64,000 nt of DNA, taken from the NCBI GenBank assembly GCA_963781065.1, contig CAWAET010000002.1:1-64000 (forward strand), given 5' to 3'. The DNA is from CALZJC01 sp963781065. Lineage in GTDB: Bacteria > Acidobacteriota > Thermoanaerobaculia > Multivoradales > JAHEKO01. Made by a program: the position numbers and the translations under genes. This document shows, one piece after another, positions 1 to 9,323 of the stretch. The notes under the pieces are model-generated. The model saw only the letters and a program-made list of their open reading frames with translations, ran no database searches and was not told the origin of the DNA. Every line of letters begins with the position of its first letter. Within the stretch, counting starts at the first letter, position 1.

Positions 1-58
1 GCCCCGATTTTGTGGACACCCAAGTTAGGCCGCACAATGGCCAGAAAGGAGTCCACGA

Positions 59-340
59 ATGGCGAGGGAGCGCAGGCAGTTCAGCGACGAGTTCAAGCGC
101 GAGGCGGTGCGCCTGGCGTACGAGAGCGGTCGTCGGTTGACGGACGTGGCACGGGAGCTCGATGTCGGCCCCAATCTGATCCGTCGCTGGCGGCGGAGGT
201 TTGCCGGTGTCGAACCGGGGCGTGCGCCGACGACCGAGCAGCAGGAGATCCTGCGTCTGCAGCAGCGGCTGTCACGGGTGCGCGAGGAGCGCGACATCCT
301 AAAAAAAGCGTTGGCGATCTTCTCGGAACGACGTCCGTGA
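59..340 (+). CDS. IS3-family transposase OrfA (HTH protein)
   Basis: A 93-residue DNA-binding subunit of the insertion sequence. The N-terminal half (about residues 5-50) is a helix-turn-helix of the InsE/Tnp_1 type, with FSDEFKREAV and then LTDVARELDV as the recognition region. The C-terminal half is a leucine-zipper-like helix rich in Leu and Arg, ending in the ILKKALAIF motif typical of IS3 OrfA. Alone it usually binds the terminal repeats and can regulate transposition. Its last codons overlap orfB, and a run of seven A within it allows a -1 shift into orfB. The start at 59 leaves most of the left terminal repeat upstream, as expected. Confidence 0.9.
   Translation: MARERRQFSDEFKREAVRLAYESGRRLTDVARELDVGPNLIRRWRRRFAGVEPGRAPTTEQQEILRLQQRLSRVREERDILKKALAIFSERRP
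301..307 (+). other. Programmed -1 frameshift site (A7)
   Basis: Seven A residues read as A_AAA_AAA in the orfA frame, just before GCG. A slip of one base back moves ribosomes from the orfA frame into the long open orfB frame. This is the usual way IS3 elements make the OrfAB fusion transposase. The site sits about 35 bases before the orfA stop, as in other members of the family. Confidence 0.75.
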
Positions 341-1275
341 GCCCCGAGCTCGTGGCTCGGCTGGCTGAGCGTCACCCGGTCCAGCGCGTCTGCAAGGTGC
401 TCGGGGTCTCACGTAGCGGCTACTACGCTCGTCGCCGCCGTGAGACGCCGGCCCGGGTCCGGGAAGATCGCCGTCTCAAGCAGAAGATCCTCGCCGAGCA
501 CAGCGCGGCGCAGGGGCGCTACGGCACGCCACGCATCCTGCGAGCGCTTCGCCGCAAGGGCATCGCCACCAGCGGCAAGCGGGTCGCTCGTCTGCGCCGC
601 GAGCTCGGGCTGCGGGCCAAAGGTCGGCGCCGTTTTCGCGTCACCACCGACTCCGATCATGCCTACCGGCCGGCCCCGAACCTGCTGCAACGCCGCTTCG
701 ATGCGAAGCAGCCGAACCAGATCTGGGTGGGCGACATCACCTACCTGGCCCAGGGGCGCCGCTGGCTGTATCTGGCGCTGCTGATGGACCTGTACTCGCG
801 CCGCATCGTCGGCTGGTCGCTGAGCGACCGGATCGACGAGCAGCTGACGCTGACGGCTCTCAGGCGGGCTCTAGAGTCCCGCCGCCCGCCCGAGGGACTC
901 ATCCACCACACGGACCGCGGGGCGCAGTACGCCAGCCGGGCCTACCGCAAGGCGCTCGAGGCCGCCGGGCTCGAGGCCAGCATGAGCCGTCGCGGGGACT
1001 GCTGGGACAACGCGCCGGCCGAGAGCTTGATCAAGACGGTCAAGGCCGAGCTGGGAAACAGCTTCCTGACTCGCGAGCTGGCCGAGCGCGAGCTCTTCGC
1101 CTACATCGAGGGCTTCTACAACACGCGCCGGCTGCACTCCGGCCTCGACTACCGGACGCCGCTCGAGGCCGAGCAGCTCGCCCCACCGCCCTGGCTCACC
1201 CAGACCTCTGGGGCGCTGTCTCTGACCGCTGACGCGGCCAAAGCCAGCGCCTCCCCCCACCCGGGGATACGATGA
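337..1275 (+). CDS. IS3-family transposase OrfB (DDE integrase core)
   Basis: The catalytic half of the transposase, a retroviral-type DDE recombinase. After an HTH_21-like N-terminal region (RYGTPRILRALRRKG), the core shows the three acidic residues in order: Asp in WVGDITYL, Asp in HHTDRGAQY, and Glu in DNAPAESLIKTVKAEL. The C-terminal YNTRRLHSGLDYRTP block is also typical. A GTG at 337 overlaps the orfA stop and may give free OrfB, but the active enzyme is normally the OrfAB fusion made by the -1 shift at 301-307. The frame is open throughout, with no sign of decay. Confidence 0.9.
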   Translation: MSPELVARLAERHPVQRVCKVLGVSRSGYYARRRRETPARVREDRRLKQKILAEHSAAQGRYGTPRILRALRRKGIATSGKRVARLRRELGLRAKGRRRFRVTTDSDHAYRPAPNLLQRRFDAKQPNQIWVGDITYLAQGRRWLYLALLMDLYSRRIVGWSLSDRIDEQLTLTALRRALESRRPPEGLIHHTDRGAQYASRAYRKALEAAGLEASMSRRGDCWDNAPAESLIKTVKAELGNSFLTRELAERELFAYIEGFYNTRRLHSGLDYRTPLEAEQLAPPPWLTQTSGALSLTADAAKASASPHPGIR

Positions 1276-1348
1276 CGAACCTAGATCGCTTTTTGTCTAC
1301 AGAAACGGGGCAGGACCATCGATCGGCCCAGCGCCGGCCGAGCCTGTC

Positions 1349-3120
1349 CTATGAGGATCCGTGGAAGAGCCAGTAGCCGCGGAAGGCCGCAGCGCCGCGG
1401 TGGGGCGCGGGCTCGCTCAGGTCCGCGGTCTCGAGTCGGTCATCCCAGTGGGCGATCCCGTCTTGATCGATTACGCCCATCGCCGCCCAACGAACGTCCG
1501 ACTCCTGGATGGCGATGGATGTGCTCAGCCAGGCGTTCACCAACGTGTGGCCACCGAGGGCTTTCTCGGCCATGGCCGCTCCCACGCCCGGCAGGTTGCC
1601 CGTGATGTTAGTGAACCCGAGCATGAGGCGAAGGCCGGCGAAAGCTCGGCCCCATCGGGAGGCCCAGTCGCCATACAACGATTCCACACTCAGAACCGAG
1701 CAGGCGTTCAGAATCAGCCATCGAAGATCTCCGTTCCCCCACCGCGGCTCCTGGCCGAAGGCAAGCAGCCCGTACTTCTGCTGCGTCGGAAAGCTGAAAC
1801 CCCTCTCGTCGCCGTGGCCACAGAAGAGCACGATAGCGGCGTTGTCGGCGTAGGCCGAGTCATTGCCATCGGTTCGGGTGGGGTGGTTCGGATCGATGAA
1901 GTGACGTTCTTGGCTGAGGCCCTCACCCCGGTTGAAGGCGACACTTCCAGCCGGCCTCGCGCAGGATCGCCAGGAAGTCGTGAGCGTTGGCACCGACGAA
2001 CGCGCCAGTCGATGAAGAGTCCGAGATGCCCGCCCATTCCGATCCGGCCTTTGTGAGCGGGTCGACCGGGCCGCTCTGCGGACGAGTGGCTATCAGGGTC
2101 ACCGCCGAGGCGCTTGCGCGCGCCTGGTCTTCGACGATCGCGACGAGATGCTCTTCGACTCCGTCGAGAGAGGAAGGCCTGGCGAACTCGATCTGCTGCC
2201 CTCCTGCTGCGCCGGGAGTCAGCCCGGAGCAGTGCCAGGAGTACCGGTATGGGCTCAGGCCGCCGGTGGCCTGGGCCGTGGCGCGGAGCCTGTCGCCTTC
2301 CTCCTGAACCTCGATCGCCAACTGAAGTGTTGCGCTCCGGTCCGCCCGCACGTAGAGGGCCTGGAACTCCACCCGCCCGACCCGCTCGTCTGCCGAGCGC
2401 ACCGTGCCCGCCACGCGATACTGGGGAACCAGGATTCGATCCTCAGGAGGCCCCGACGCCAGGTAATAGACCAGCCGTGCCTCCGCCCGCAGGTCATCCG
2501 CCTGGCAGGCGAGGCAGTCGGCGCAGCGCCGGATCGCCTCGGAACGAGAGATGAGAGGAGTGGCCTCCAGCTCCTCGAGCCGCGGCATCTGGTACCAGAG
2601 GTACTGCATTGTGCCGTCGGCACCCCAGACAAACTTGATCTTGGCCCCCGACCCCGACCAGGGGAATGCCCGCCAACCTCAGGTGCCATCCGACGTGAGT
2701 GTCGACGTGGATTGTCTCTCGCTCCAGACCCTCGTCCTGCGCGAGCGCGACCTCCAGATACGACGGCGCGCCATGGGCATCACCATCGGCCTCGATCGGC
2801 GACCACGCGTCGAGAGCAAGGTCTGCCGACTCGAGCACCTCGAGAGTACCTGCCACCGCCTGGTCGATAGCCAGCGGCGGCGAATCGCGAAAGTGCTCGA
2901 GCGGTATTGATCGCCGCTCGCGCGTCTGGCCGCCTCCATCGGCGGTGCCCCCCGCCCAGGGTCTCGGAGGACCGGGAAAACCACCGGCCGCGTAAGGCAG
3001 CGAGAACTGGTCCGCAGGCACTCCGAGGGCACGCGCAAGGCGACTCCGCTCTTCGTCGCGGAGCTCGGTCCGACGCACGCGAAAGGTGGGTGCCGGGCGG
3101 TCCGATGAGCGCTCTACCAT
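1349..3120 (-). CDS. DUF6345-like caspase-fold protein, frame broken twice
   Basis: Three consecutive minus-strand segments in different frames read as one protein of about 590 residues. The joins are near 2650 (a G/C run) and near 1945, each needing removal of one base. The first third is not recognised. The middle holds an Ig/PKD-like stretch (GGLSPYRYSW). The C-terminal third has FCGHGDERGF followed about 35 residues later by WLILNACSVL. This His-Gly then Cys arrangement resembles the caspase-like dyad of DUF6345 proteins, so a cysteine peptidase role is plausible but unproven. No signal peptide is visible at the chosen ATG (3120). Broken frames could be real decay, but the same +1 pattern occurs in essential genes here, so consensus error is more likely. 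Confidence 0.6.
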
Positions 3121-3168
3121 GGCTTGCGGCTAGGACACTTCACCAACTGATGGACGGGCGAGGCCCGC

Positions 3169-3514
3169 CTAGGTGCCGCCGCCGCCCCAGACACCGGTGG
3201 ACTCGGGCAAGGTATCGCCGATCGGGAATCGAGCGCTTGCGACCGAGAGGTTGCTGCCTCCCGGGACGAGGTGAATGGTGCAACAGAAGTACTTGTCATT
3301 CTGCGGCTTGATGTGAAGCAGCATTCCGGATTGCTGAAGATCGTACTCCTCGATGATCGGCTGTGGTTGGGTGCCGATGACTACCTCGAACTTGCGGCTC
3401 GCGATCTTGGAGACCGACACCTTGGCGTTGATGGGCAGGGTGTTGGCGATCTTGCCGAGCAGCGTAGGTGACCTTCCACTCGGTTCCATTCCAGTCACTC
3501 TCGGTCGGTATCAT
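3169..3514 (-). CDS. Hypothetical protein, one apparent frameshift
   Basis: A small protein of about 114 residues after correction. The ATG at 3514 follows an AAGGAG site at a good distance. The N-terminal part (MIPTESDWNGTEWKVTYA) continues in another frame as LLGKIANTLPINAKVSVSKI after removal of one base near 3460. The product ends in a glycine-rich tail. I do not recognise the family. It has no signal peptide or membrane segment, and the alternating hydrophobic pattern suggests a beta-rich fold. It lies 48 bases upstream of the DUF6345-like gene on the same strand and may be cotranscribed with it. Confidence 0.5.
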
Positions 3515-3538
3515 CCTCGTCTCCTTGTAGTTCTTCAA

Positions 3539-3859
3539 TCGATCCGATGCGTGTGCCGCGACTGCCGGCCGATGCCTTAGACGGACAGCCTTTCGAGTCT
3601 ACGGCAGTCCGTCGACCGCGCTCGACCTGTCGCTGACGATCGAGCCCAGATCGCACCTGTCGATCTGGGCGCCGTTCGGGTCCAGCCCCAGCTGACCAGC
3701 GGCGACCAGTGGGTCGACGAGTCCCAGTTCGAGAGCTATCGGATGCTGGGGCACGCCATCGGCCAGGACGACGTTCGGGGCCGGAGCGGGTGATTGCGAC
3801 TTTGTCGAGGACCTGCGGGATTAGCACAGCAGGCCGGTGATCCTCGGCGAGAAGGGCCG
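3539..3859 (-). other. Interval without an assigned gene
   Basis: Between the nuclease gene and the small hypothetical gene. About 60 codons (3599-3790, minus strand) are open and have normal coding composition, for example NVVLADGVPQHPIALELGL and GLDPNGAQIDRCDLGS. No start codon fits and a stop lies directly upstream. It may be the tail of a gene whose start is lost to a frameshift, or a remnant. No RNA gene or repeat is visible. Confidence 0.3.
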
Positions 3860-4580
3860 CTAGCGGTACCCCCGCTCCATCCGATAGTCCCTGGCGAGCG
3901 CCTCCCCCACCGTCCCCAGGACGCGCCGGTTCTTCTCGAGGATCTCGTCCACGTGCCCGCAGGCCGGCCAGTGGGCCACGCGGCTGCGGGCGTTGCCGAT
4001 GACCACGTGGTTCTCGTAGCGCAGCACCCGGGCGGCTCGGTCCTGGATCCCACTTTCGAGCCCGGAAGGAGCGGGGCTCTTCCTCGAGGGGCGGCTCGGC
4101 CCAGACTCCCCGCCGCAGCCGGTAGGCCCGGGCCTGCGCCGCCAGCAGCGAGTCGGTGCCTTCCGTGTTCGGCGGGATGACGTAGGCCACGGCCAGCCCC
4201 TGCTCGACCAGGCGGCGGTTCAGCGAGTCGCCGCCCACCTCGACGAAGGCCAGCAGCCGCTGATAGCGATCCCGCTCCCGCGGCCCGGTCTCGAGGACCA
4301 GCTCGGCGCCGGTGACGGCCTCCGCCGTGAAACGCTTCGCCTCGTCGGCCAACCGCTGCCCCTTCTCCGGGCAGTCGATAGACAGCAGTCGAACCTCGAC
4401 CTCAAGGCCGCTGGGGAAACGGACGCGGATCGAATCGCCGTCGACGGCTCGGATGCCGGTGACCTGGTAGGTGTTGGCTGAAGCGACCGAGTGGGATGCC
4501 AGGCAGCCCAGGGAGAGCAGCAGACCGGCAAACAGCAGGTTTCGCGGGCCAGACTCTGTGGTGGTTGACGGCCGCCTCAT
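3860..4580 (-). CDS. Secreted thermonuclease-like (SNase) protein with C-terminal metal-binding-like domain
   Basis: About 239 residues once a +1 shift near 4047 (a GGG run) is corrected. The N-terminus has a signal peptide with a lipobox-like LSLGC. The SNase core carries VDGDSIRVRF, RLLSIDCPEKG and DRYQRLLAFVEVGG, matching the Asp, Arg, Asp, Glu and second Arg active-site positions of staphylococcal nuclease, so nucleic-acid hydrolysis outside the cytoplasm is likely. Beyond the shift the frame reads NHVVIGNARSRVAHWPACGH, like the small His/Cys domain that follows SNase in many bacterial nucleases. GGAGG lies just before the ATG at 4580. It is transcribed towards the DUF6345-like gene and divergently from the DUF2235 lipase. 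Confidence 0.75.
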
Positions 4581-4757
4581 GAACCTCCCCGTTCGGCGAG
4601 CATAGCTGGACCGTCATCAGCTCGCGCGCTACAGAAAAGCCTGACGCCCGGCGCCCAGGCGGGAATCCGGCGAAAGGGTCCGTCTGAACCCAATAGAAAG
4701 GAGCGAAGGGGGCGTTCCCACCCAGCGCGCACAGGCAAGGCCAAGGAGGCGCCCCCG

Positions 4758-7010
4758 ATGCAAGGCAAGAACATCGTTCTCCTGTCCGACGGGACGGGCA
4801 ACACCGGCGGCAAGGGCCGGGGCACGAACGTCTGGAAGCTCTACCGCGCGGTCGACGTCCACACAGCGTCCCGGCCGCAGATCCTCTTCTACGACGACGG
4901 CGTCGGCACCGGCCACTTCCGGCCGCTGCGCCTCCTCGGCGGCGCCTGCGGCTACGGGCTGAGCCAGAACATTCGCGAGCTGTACACCTTCCTGGTCTCC
5001 AACTACGACCCGGGCGACCAGATCTACCTTTTCGGCTTCAGTCGCGGCGCCTTCACCGTGCGCGCGCTGGCGGGCCTGATCTGTCGCTGCGGCATCATCG
5101 ACCGCCGGCGCTACTTCGGCTCGCAGCTCGACCGGCGGGTCGCCGAGGCCATGCGCATCTACAAGCGCTGCCGCCGCCCGGAGGCCTGGCCGGAAGGTCA
5201 GCGGTTCTGCCGCCAGCACGGCGTGGCGCAACCCGGCGCCGGCGATTCCGAGGCCGTTGGCGACGTGCCGATCAAGCTCATCGGCGTCTGGGACACGGTC
5301 GACGCCATCGGCCTGCCGGTCGACGAGCTGACCGACGCGCTCGACAAGATCAAGCCGTTCCGCTTCCCCAACTGCGGGCTGCTGCCTTGCGTCGAGCACA
5401 GCTACCAGGCCCTGTCCATCGACGACGAGCGCCTGACCTTCCACCCGATCCTCTGGAACGAGCAGACCAAGCGGGACGAGCAGATCGTCGAGCAGGTCTG
5501 GTTCTCGGGCGTCCACTCCAACGTGGGCGGCGGCTACCTCAAGGACCAGATGGCCCTCGTCAGCCTCACCTGGATGATCGACAGGGCCAAGGCGGCCGGC
5601 CTCGAGCTCAACGAGGACCTGTGCGCCGAATACCGCACCGAGGCCAGCGTGCACGCCCTGCTCTACGACTCGCGAGCGGGGCTCAGCTCCTACTACCGCT
5701 ACCGCCCCCGCGAGATCCAGGCGCTGTGTGAGGAGGGCGGCGCCGGAACCCCCCGGATCCACTGGACCGTACTCGACCGCATCCGCCGCGCCACCGCCAA
5801 CTACGCGCCGGCACTGATCCCCGAGGACTACGAGCTCGTCGACGCGCCGGAGGAGCTCCGTGAGGAGCTCGAGGAACGGGACCGCACCGGCCGCGGCCGG
5901 CTCCTCGAGACCGCCTGGGACCTGATCTGGTGGCGCAAGCTCCTCTACTTCGGCTTCGTCTGGCTGACCCTGATCGCCATCGGCGTCGGCCATGCCCTCT
6001 CCGACGGCGGGCCCGATCCCTGCCGACCCTGCGAGACCACCGAGGCCTGCGAGTCGGCAAACTGCCTGCTGGTGCCGCTCAACGCCCTGTTCGACCTCGC
6101 CATCTGGGCCGCCCCGGCGGCGCTCGAAGGCTGGCTGAGCGCCTTTCGCCTCCACCCCGGTTGGCTCGCCGCCTTCGCCCTGGCCACCGCCCTGATGCTC
6201 ATGCTCCGGACCCGTCTGCGCCGGCTCACCGTCGACAGCTGCCTGGCCGCCTGGCGCCAGACCCTGCCGCCGCCCGGCACCGGGCCGCGGCAGGGGGCCC
6301 CGGGCACAGGGCCGCAGCAAGGAGCCCCGGGCGCCGAGCCCAAGCGCCCTGGGTACCTCCGCCTGGCTTCCTTGATCCGCCGGTCGAGCATCCAGAACAG
6401 CTTCACCACCTTCCAGGAGAAGATCCTGCCCAAGCTCGTCATCGCCGGGGCGGCGGTGCTCATTCTCGGCCTCCTCGGGACCTGGATCTGGGAGCTTTGC
6501 CTGACGCCACCACCGCCGGCGCCGCACGAATGCGGTAGCACGGCCGTTCCCCAAACTCTCGAACAAGGAGACAGCCGGAGTTTCACCTTCGACACTCGCT
6601 GCCCGAAGGCCGGCTCGAACGTGATCCTGGAGGCCGGGGCCCGCTACAGCGTTGCCGTCGAGGTAGGCGAGGTGCCCTGGCAGGACGAGAACTTCGCGGC
6701 GAGCCCCGCGGGCCTCAACTCGACGGACGCGGGGCGCCTGCGCTATCGCGCGGCTCGCCCGCTCAAGCGCTCCTTTGGGCCCGAGTGGTTCGAGCTTCTG
6801 GGGCAGATCGACGGCTGCTCTGACAGCCGGTTCTCGATCGGCGCCGGGCCGACCGAGCTCGAGGCCAGGCGCACCGGGAGACTGGTCGCCTACGTCAACG
6901 ACGTGACCTGCCACTGGTGCCTGGATCGGTGGCGGTTCTACGCCAACAACAAGGGAACCGCCGAGATCACCATCGTTCGTCTGCCCGACCCAGCCGACCG
7001 AGGCCGGTAG
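4758..7010 (+). CDS. DUF2235 / Tle1-like membrane-anchored lipase
   Basis: 750 residues. The N-terminal 350 form an alpha/beta-hydrolase of the DUF2235 family, which includes type VI secretion phospholipases of the Tle1 type. Visible motifs are LLSDGTGN at 8-15, the nucleophile elbow GFSRGAF (Ser95), GVWDTVDAIG near 178, and SGVHSNVGGGY with His253. These give a Ser-Asp-His triad. Hydrophobic segments follow at about 395-414, 441-455, 470-485 and 559-580. A Cys-containing C-terminal domain of about 170 residues comes after the last segment and is probably outside the membrane. The membrane part and tail are not in typical Tle1 effectors. AAGGAGG at 4743-4749 supports the ATG. No VgrG, Hcp or PAAR gene is nearby, so a type VI role is not supported. 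Confidence 0.8.
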   Translation: MQGKNIVLLSDGTGNTGGKGRGTNVWKLYRAVDVHTASRPQILFYDDGVGTGHFRPLRLLGGACGYGLSQNIRELYTFLVSNYDPGDQIYLFGFSRGAFTVRALAGLICRCGIIDRRRYFGSQLDRRVAEAMRIYKRCRRPEAWPEGQRFCRQHGVAQPGAGDSEAVGDVPIKLIGVWDTVDAIGLPVDELTDALDKIKPFRFPNCGLLPCVEHSYQALSIDDERLTFHPILWNEQTKRDEQIVEQVWFSGVHSNVGGGYLKDQMALVSLTWMIDRAKAAGLELNEDLCAEYRTEASVHALLYDSRAGLSSYYRYRPREIQALCEEGGAGTPRIHWTVLDRIRRATANYAPALIPEDYELVDAPEELREELEERDRTGRGRLLETAWDLIWWRKLLYFGFVWLTLIAIGVGHALSDGGPDPCRPCETTEACESANCLLVPLNALFDLAIWAAPAALEGWLSAFRLHPGWLAAFALATALMLMLRTRLRRLTVDSCLAAWRQTLPPPGTGPRQGAPGTGPQQGAPGAEPKRPGYLRLASLIRRSSIQNSFTTFQEKILPKLVIAGAAVLILGLLGTWIWELCLTPPPPAPHECGSTAVPQTLEQGDSRSFTFDTRCPKAGSNVILEAGARYSVAVEVGEVPWQDENFAASPAGLNSTDAGRLRYRAARPLKRSFGPEWFELLGQIDGCSDSRFSIGAGPTELEARRTGRLVAYVNDVTCHWCLDRWRFYANNKGTAEITIVRLPDPADRGR

Positions 7011-7045
7011 GGGCGGGGGCCCACAGAGGCGCTACTGCCGTCCGG

Positions 7046-9323
7046 TCAGCCTTCACTGCGCTCCTCGACGATCAGCCACCGGTCCCCCTCCTTGACCAGC
7101 TCGAGCGTCTTGCGGACCGTGTCGCTGTAGTCGTCCGAGCTGTAGGACTGATCGAAGACCACCCGGGCCCGGTCGGGGCCGAGAACCTCGTCCTCGATCC
7201 GGCTGAGCCGCACGTCGATCCTCCGTTTCGACTGGATCCGCGATCGGCGATAGGCCTCCCAGTCGTCGCGGCTCATCTCGTCGGGTGGTTGGAACCGCTG
7301 GGAGTAGAAGGCAAGGTAGTCGTCGATCCGCCTCCCGGACCAGGCGGCCGCCCAGCGTTGCACGGCGGCGGCGGGCTCCGACGCCCTACCTCGGATGCTC
7401 GCCGGCGGAGGGACCGTCTCGTCGCCGGGCCGAGCCTCGATCGTCGACGAGGTGACGTCGGCCCGATTGGTGATCACCCCCGTCGCATCGGGGTCGACCA
7501 GGACCGAGATGGTGAAGCTCTTCGAGCTGCCGGCCGGGATGTTGCCCAGGGCGCAGGCTTCGAGGCCTCCCCCCGGCTGGTCGTCCTCGGCACAGCCGTC
7601 GGTTGCCTGGAAGGAGACCGTAGCCGGCAGTTCGCCGTTGACGACGACGTCTCGGGCGTCGGACGGGCCGTTGTTGACCACCGTCACGGTGTAGGTCAGG
7701 GGCCTGCCGGCGATCACCGGATCGACCGAGTCGCGGGTGGTGATGACGAGATCGGCGCGGGCGCCGACCGCGGTATCCCGAGCGAGCGACTCGTCACCGG
7801 GCCGGGCCTCCGGGGTCTCGGACCTGACGCCCAGCTGCGCCTGCATCCCGCCGAGCGCGGCGGAGTCCACGGCCGCAACCACGGTGACCTGCCGGGAGGC
7901 GCCGGCCGCGATCGTTCCCAGCGAGCACGTCGGAGCTCCGCGCGGATCCTCGTCGCAGCCGTTGGTCGACTCGAGCCGCGCCACCGGGGGCAGATTGACG
8001 GTGATCCCCACCCCCTGGGCGTCCGACGGGCCGTTGTTCGTTACCGTGATCGCGTAGCTGACCTGCGTGCCGGCGATCACCGAATCCGGAGTGTCGACCT
8101 TCGTCGCCAGATCGGCGCGCGTCGTCACCGCGGCCGTCACCGAGGTCGACTCGTCGCCGGGGCTCGCCTCCGCGGTCGCCGAGCCGACGCTCGCCCGGTC
8201 GGTGAGAACACCACTGGCGGCGGCGGCGACAACCACCGCCACCGTGTACCGCCGCGAGCCGCCCGCCGGGATCGCGCCCAGGCTGCAGTTGGGAATCGCC
8301 GCCGGGTCCTCGGCGCAGCCGGCCGTCGCCTCGAGAGACGCCCCCGCCGGGAGAGCGTCCTCGACCACCACCGCCCGGGCATCCGACGGACCCTTGTTCG
8401 CCACCGTGACGGTGTAGACCAGCCGGGTGCCGGCAACCACCGGATCGGGAGCGACGCTGCGGGTCATTGCCAGATCGGCGCGCGTGTCGACCGCGACCTC
8501 TACGCGGGCCGACTCGTCGCCGGGAGCGATCTCCACCGTCTGCGAGTTGACGCTGACCTGGTTGACCAGCGTGCCGAGCGTGCGCGAGCCCACCTGGACC
8601 GCGATGGTGTAGCGCGCCGAATCGCCCGGCGCGATCGTGCCCAGCGTGCAGACCGGATGACCGTCAGGGTCCTCCGCGCAGCCACGGGTGGAACCGAACG
8701 TGACGCCCGCGGGCAGGGTGTCGGTGACCTCGACGAATCGCGCCACCGACGGGCCGCCGTTGGTCACCGTGACGGTGTAGGACATTCCGGTTCCGGCGAT
8801 CACGGGATCGACCGAGGCACTGATGGCGCTCGCCAGATCGGCCTGGGTCGTCACCGTCGTGTCCTCCGCAACCGCCTCGTCGCCCGGCCGGGCCTCCGGC
8901 GTCGAGGTCGCGACCCTGGACTGGTTGGTCATCATGCTGGTGGTGCCGGAATCGACGCTCACCGCGACGGAGTACTCGCTCGCGGCCCTGAGAGTCACGT
9001 TCTCGATCGCAGTGGTGCCCTCCGCCACCACCAAACTCCGGAGGCTCACCGGAGCGAAGCCCTGGCGGCGAAACTCCAGCTCGTAGACGCCGCGCGGCAG
9101 GGCGCTGAAGCGGTAGCCGCCCGCGGCGTCGGTCTGCCGCGACGAGCCGGGGCCAGCGGCTCCCGACAGCGACACGGTGACCCCCGCCAGCGCCGTCCCG
9201 GACGGGTCCGTATACGGTACCGGAGATCTGCCCGGTCCCCTCCTGCGCGCTCACGCGGGCGCTCGGTAGCCCCAGAGCGCCGATCATCGCGAGCCCAACG
9301 AGTCCCATCCGTGTCCTGATCAT
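7046..9323 (-). CDS. Secreted DUF11-repeat protein with NTF2-like C-terminal domain
   Basis: About 758 residues after one +1 shift near 9213 is removed. Order: signal peptide (MIRTRMGLVGLAMIGALGLP), a carboxypeptidase-regulatory-like beta domain (GTVYDPSGTALAGVTVSLSG, then GGYRFSALPRGVYELEF), a partial repeat, and four DUF11 repeats of about 120 residues. Each repeat carries ADPVIAGT-type starts, a GPSDA core, an LPAG turn and a GC.ED.P cysteine pair. After a short linker the last 110 residues resemble the NTF2-like domain of Cds6-type L,D-transpeptidase proteins (WAAAWSGRRIDDYLAFYS, then SRDDWEAYRRSRI). It is probably an outer-surface or periplasmic adhesin or scaffold. It overlaps the upstream gene by one base (TGATG), so the two are coupled. 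Confidence 0.75.

Larger units (their letters stand above)
1..1312 (+). mobile_element. IS3-family insertion sequence, complete except for its first base
   Basis: Two overlapping transposase frames lie between imperfect terminal inverted repeats. The left repeat is at about 1-18 (GCCCCGATTTTGTGGACA). The right repeat is at 1294-1312 and its complement matches about 15 of 18 bases. The right end closes with GGGGCA, so by symmetry the left end should begin with a T just outside the window. The target duplication cannot be checked because the left flank is missing. Both orfA and orfB are open and joined by a slippery site, so the copy looks intact and may still be mobile. It ends 36 bases from the stop of the neighbouring DUF6345 gene and does not cut it. 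Confidence 0.9.

Noticed and set aside
4629..6914. Long open frame on the minus strand opposite the DUF2235 gene
   Set aside because: Its translation is low-complexity Gly/Ala/Arg/Glu without domains. The plus-strand gene has a complete active site and a ribosome-binding site. High GC makes such antisense frames common.
4758..7010. Type VI secretion effector locus
   Set aside because: No VgrG, Hcp, PAAR or immunity-type gene is nearby, and the protein has several membrane helices.
6917..9319. 800-codon open frame on the plus strand opposite the DUF11 gene
   Set aside because: Arg/His/Asp-rich shadow with a repeat period set by the DUF11 repeats on the other strand.
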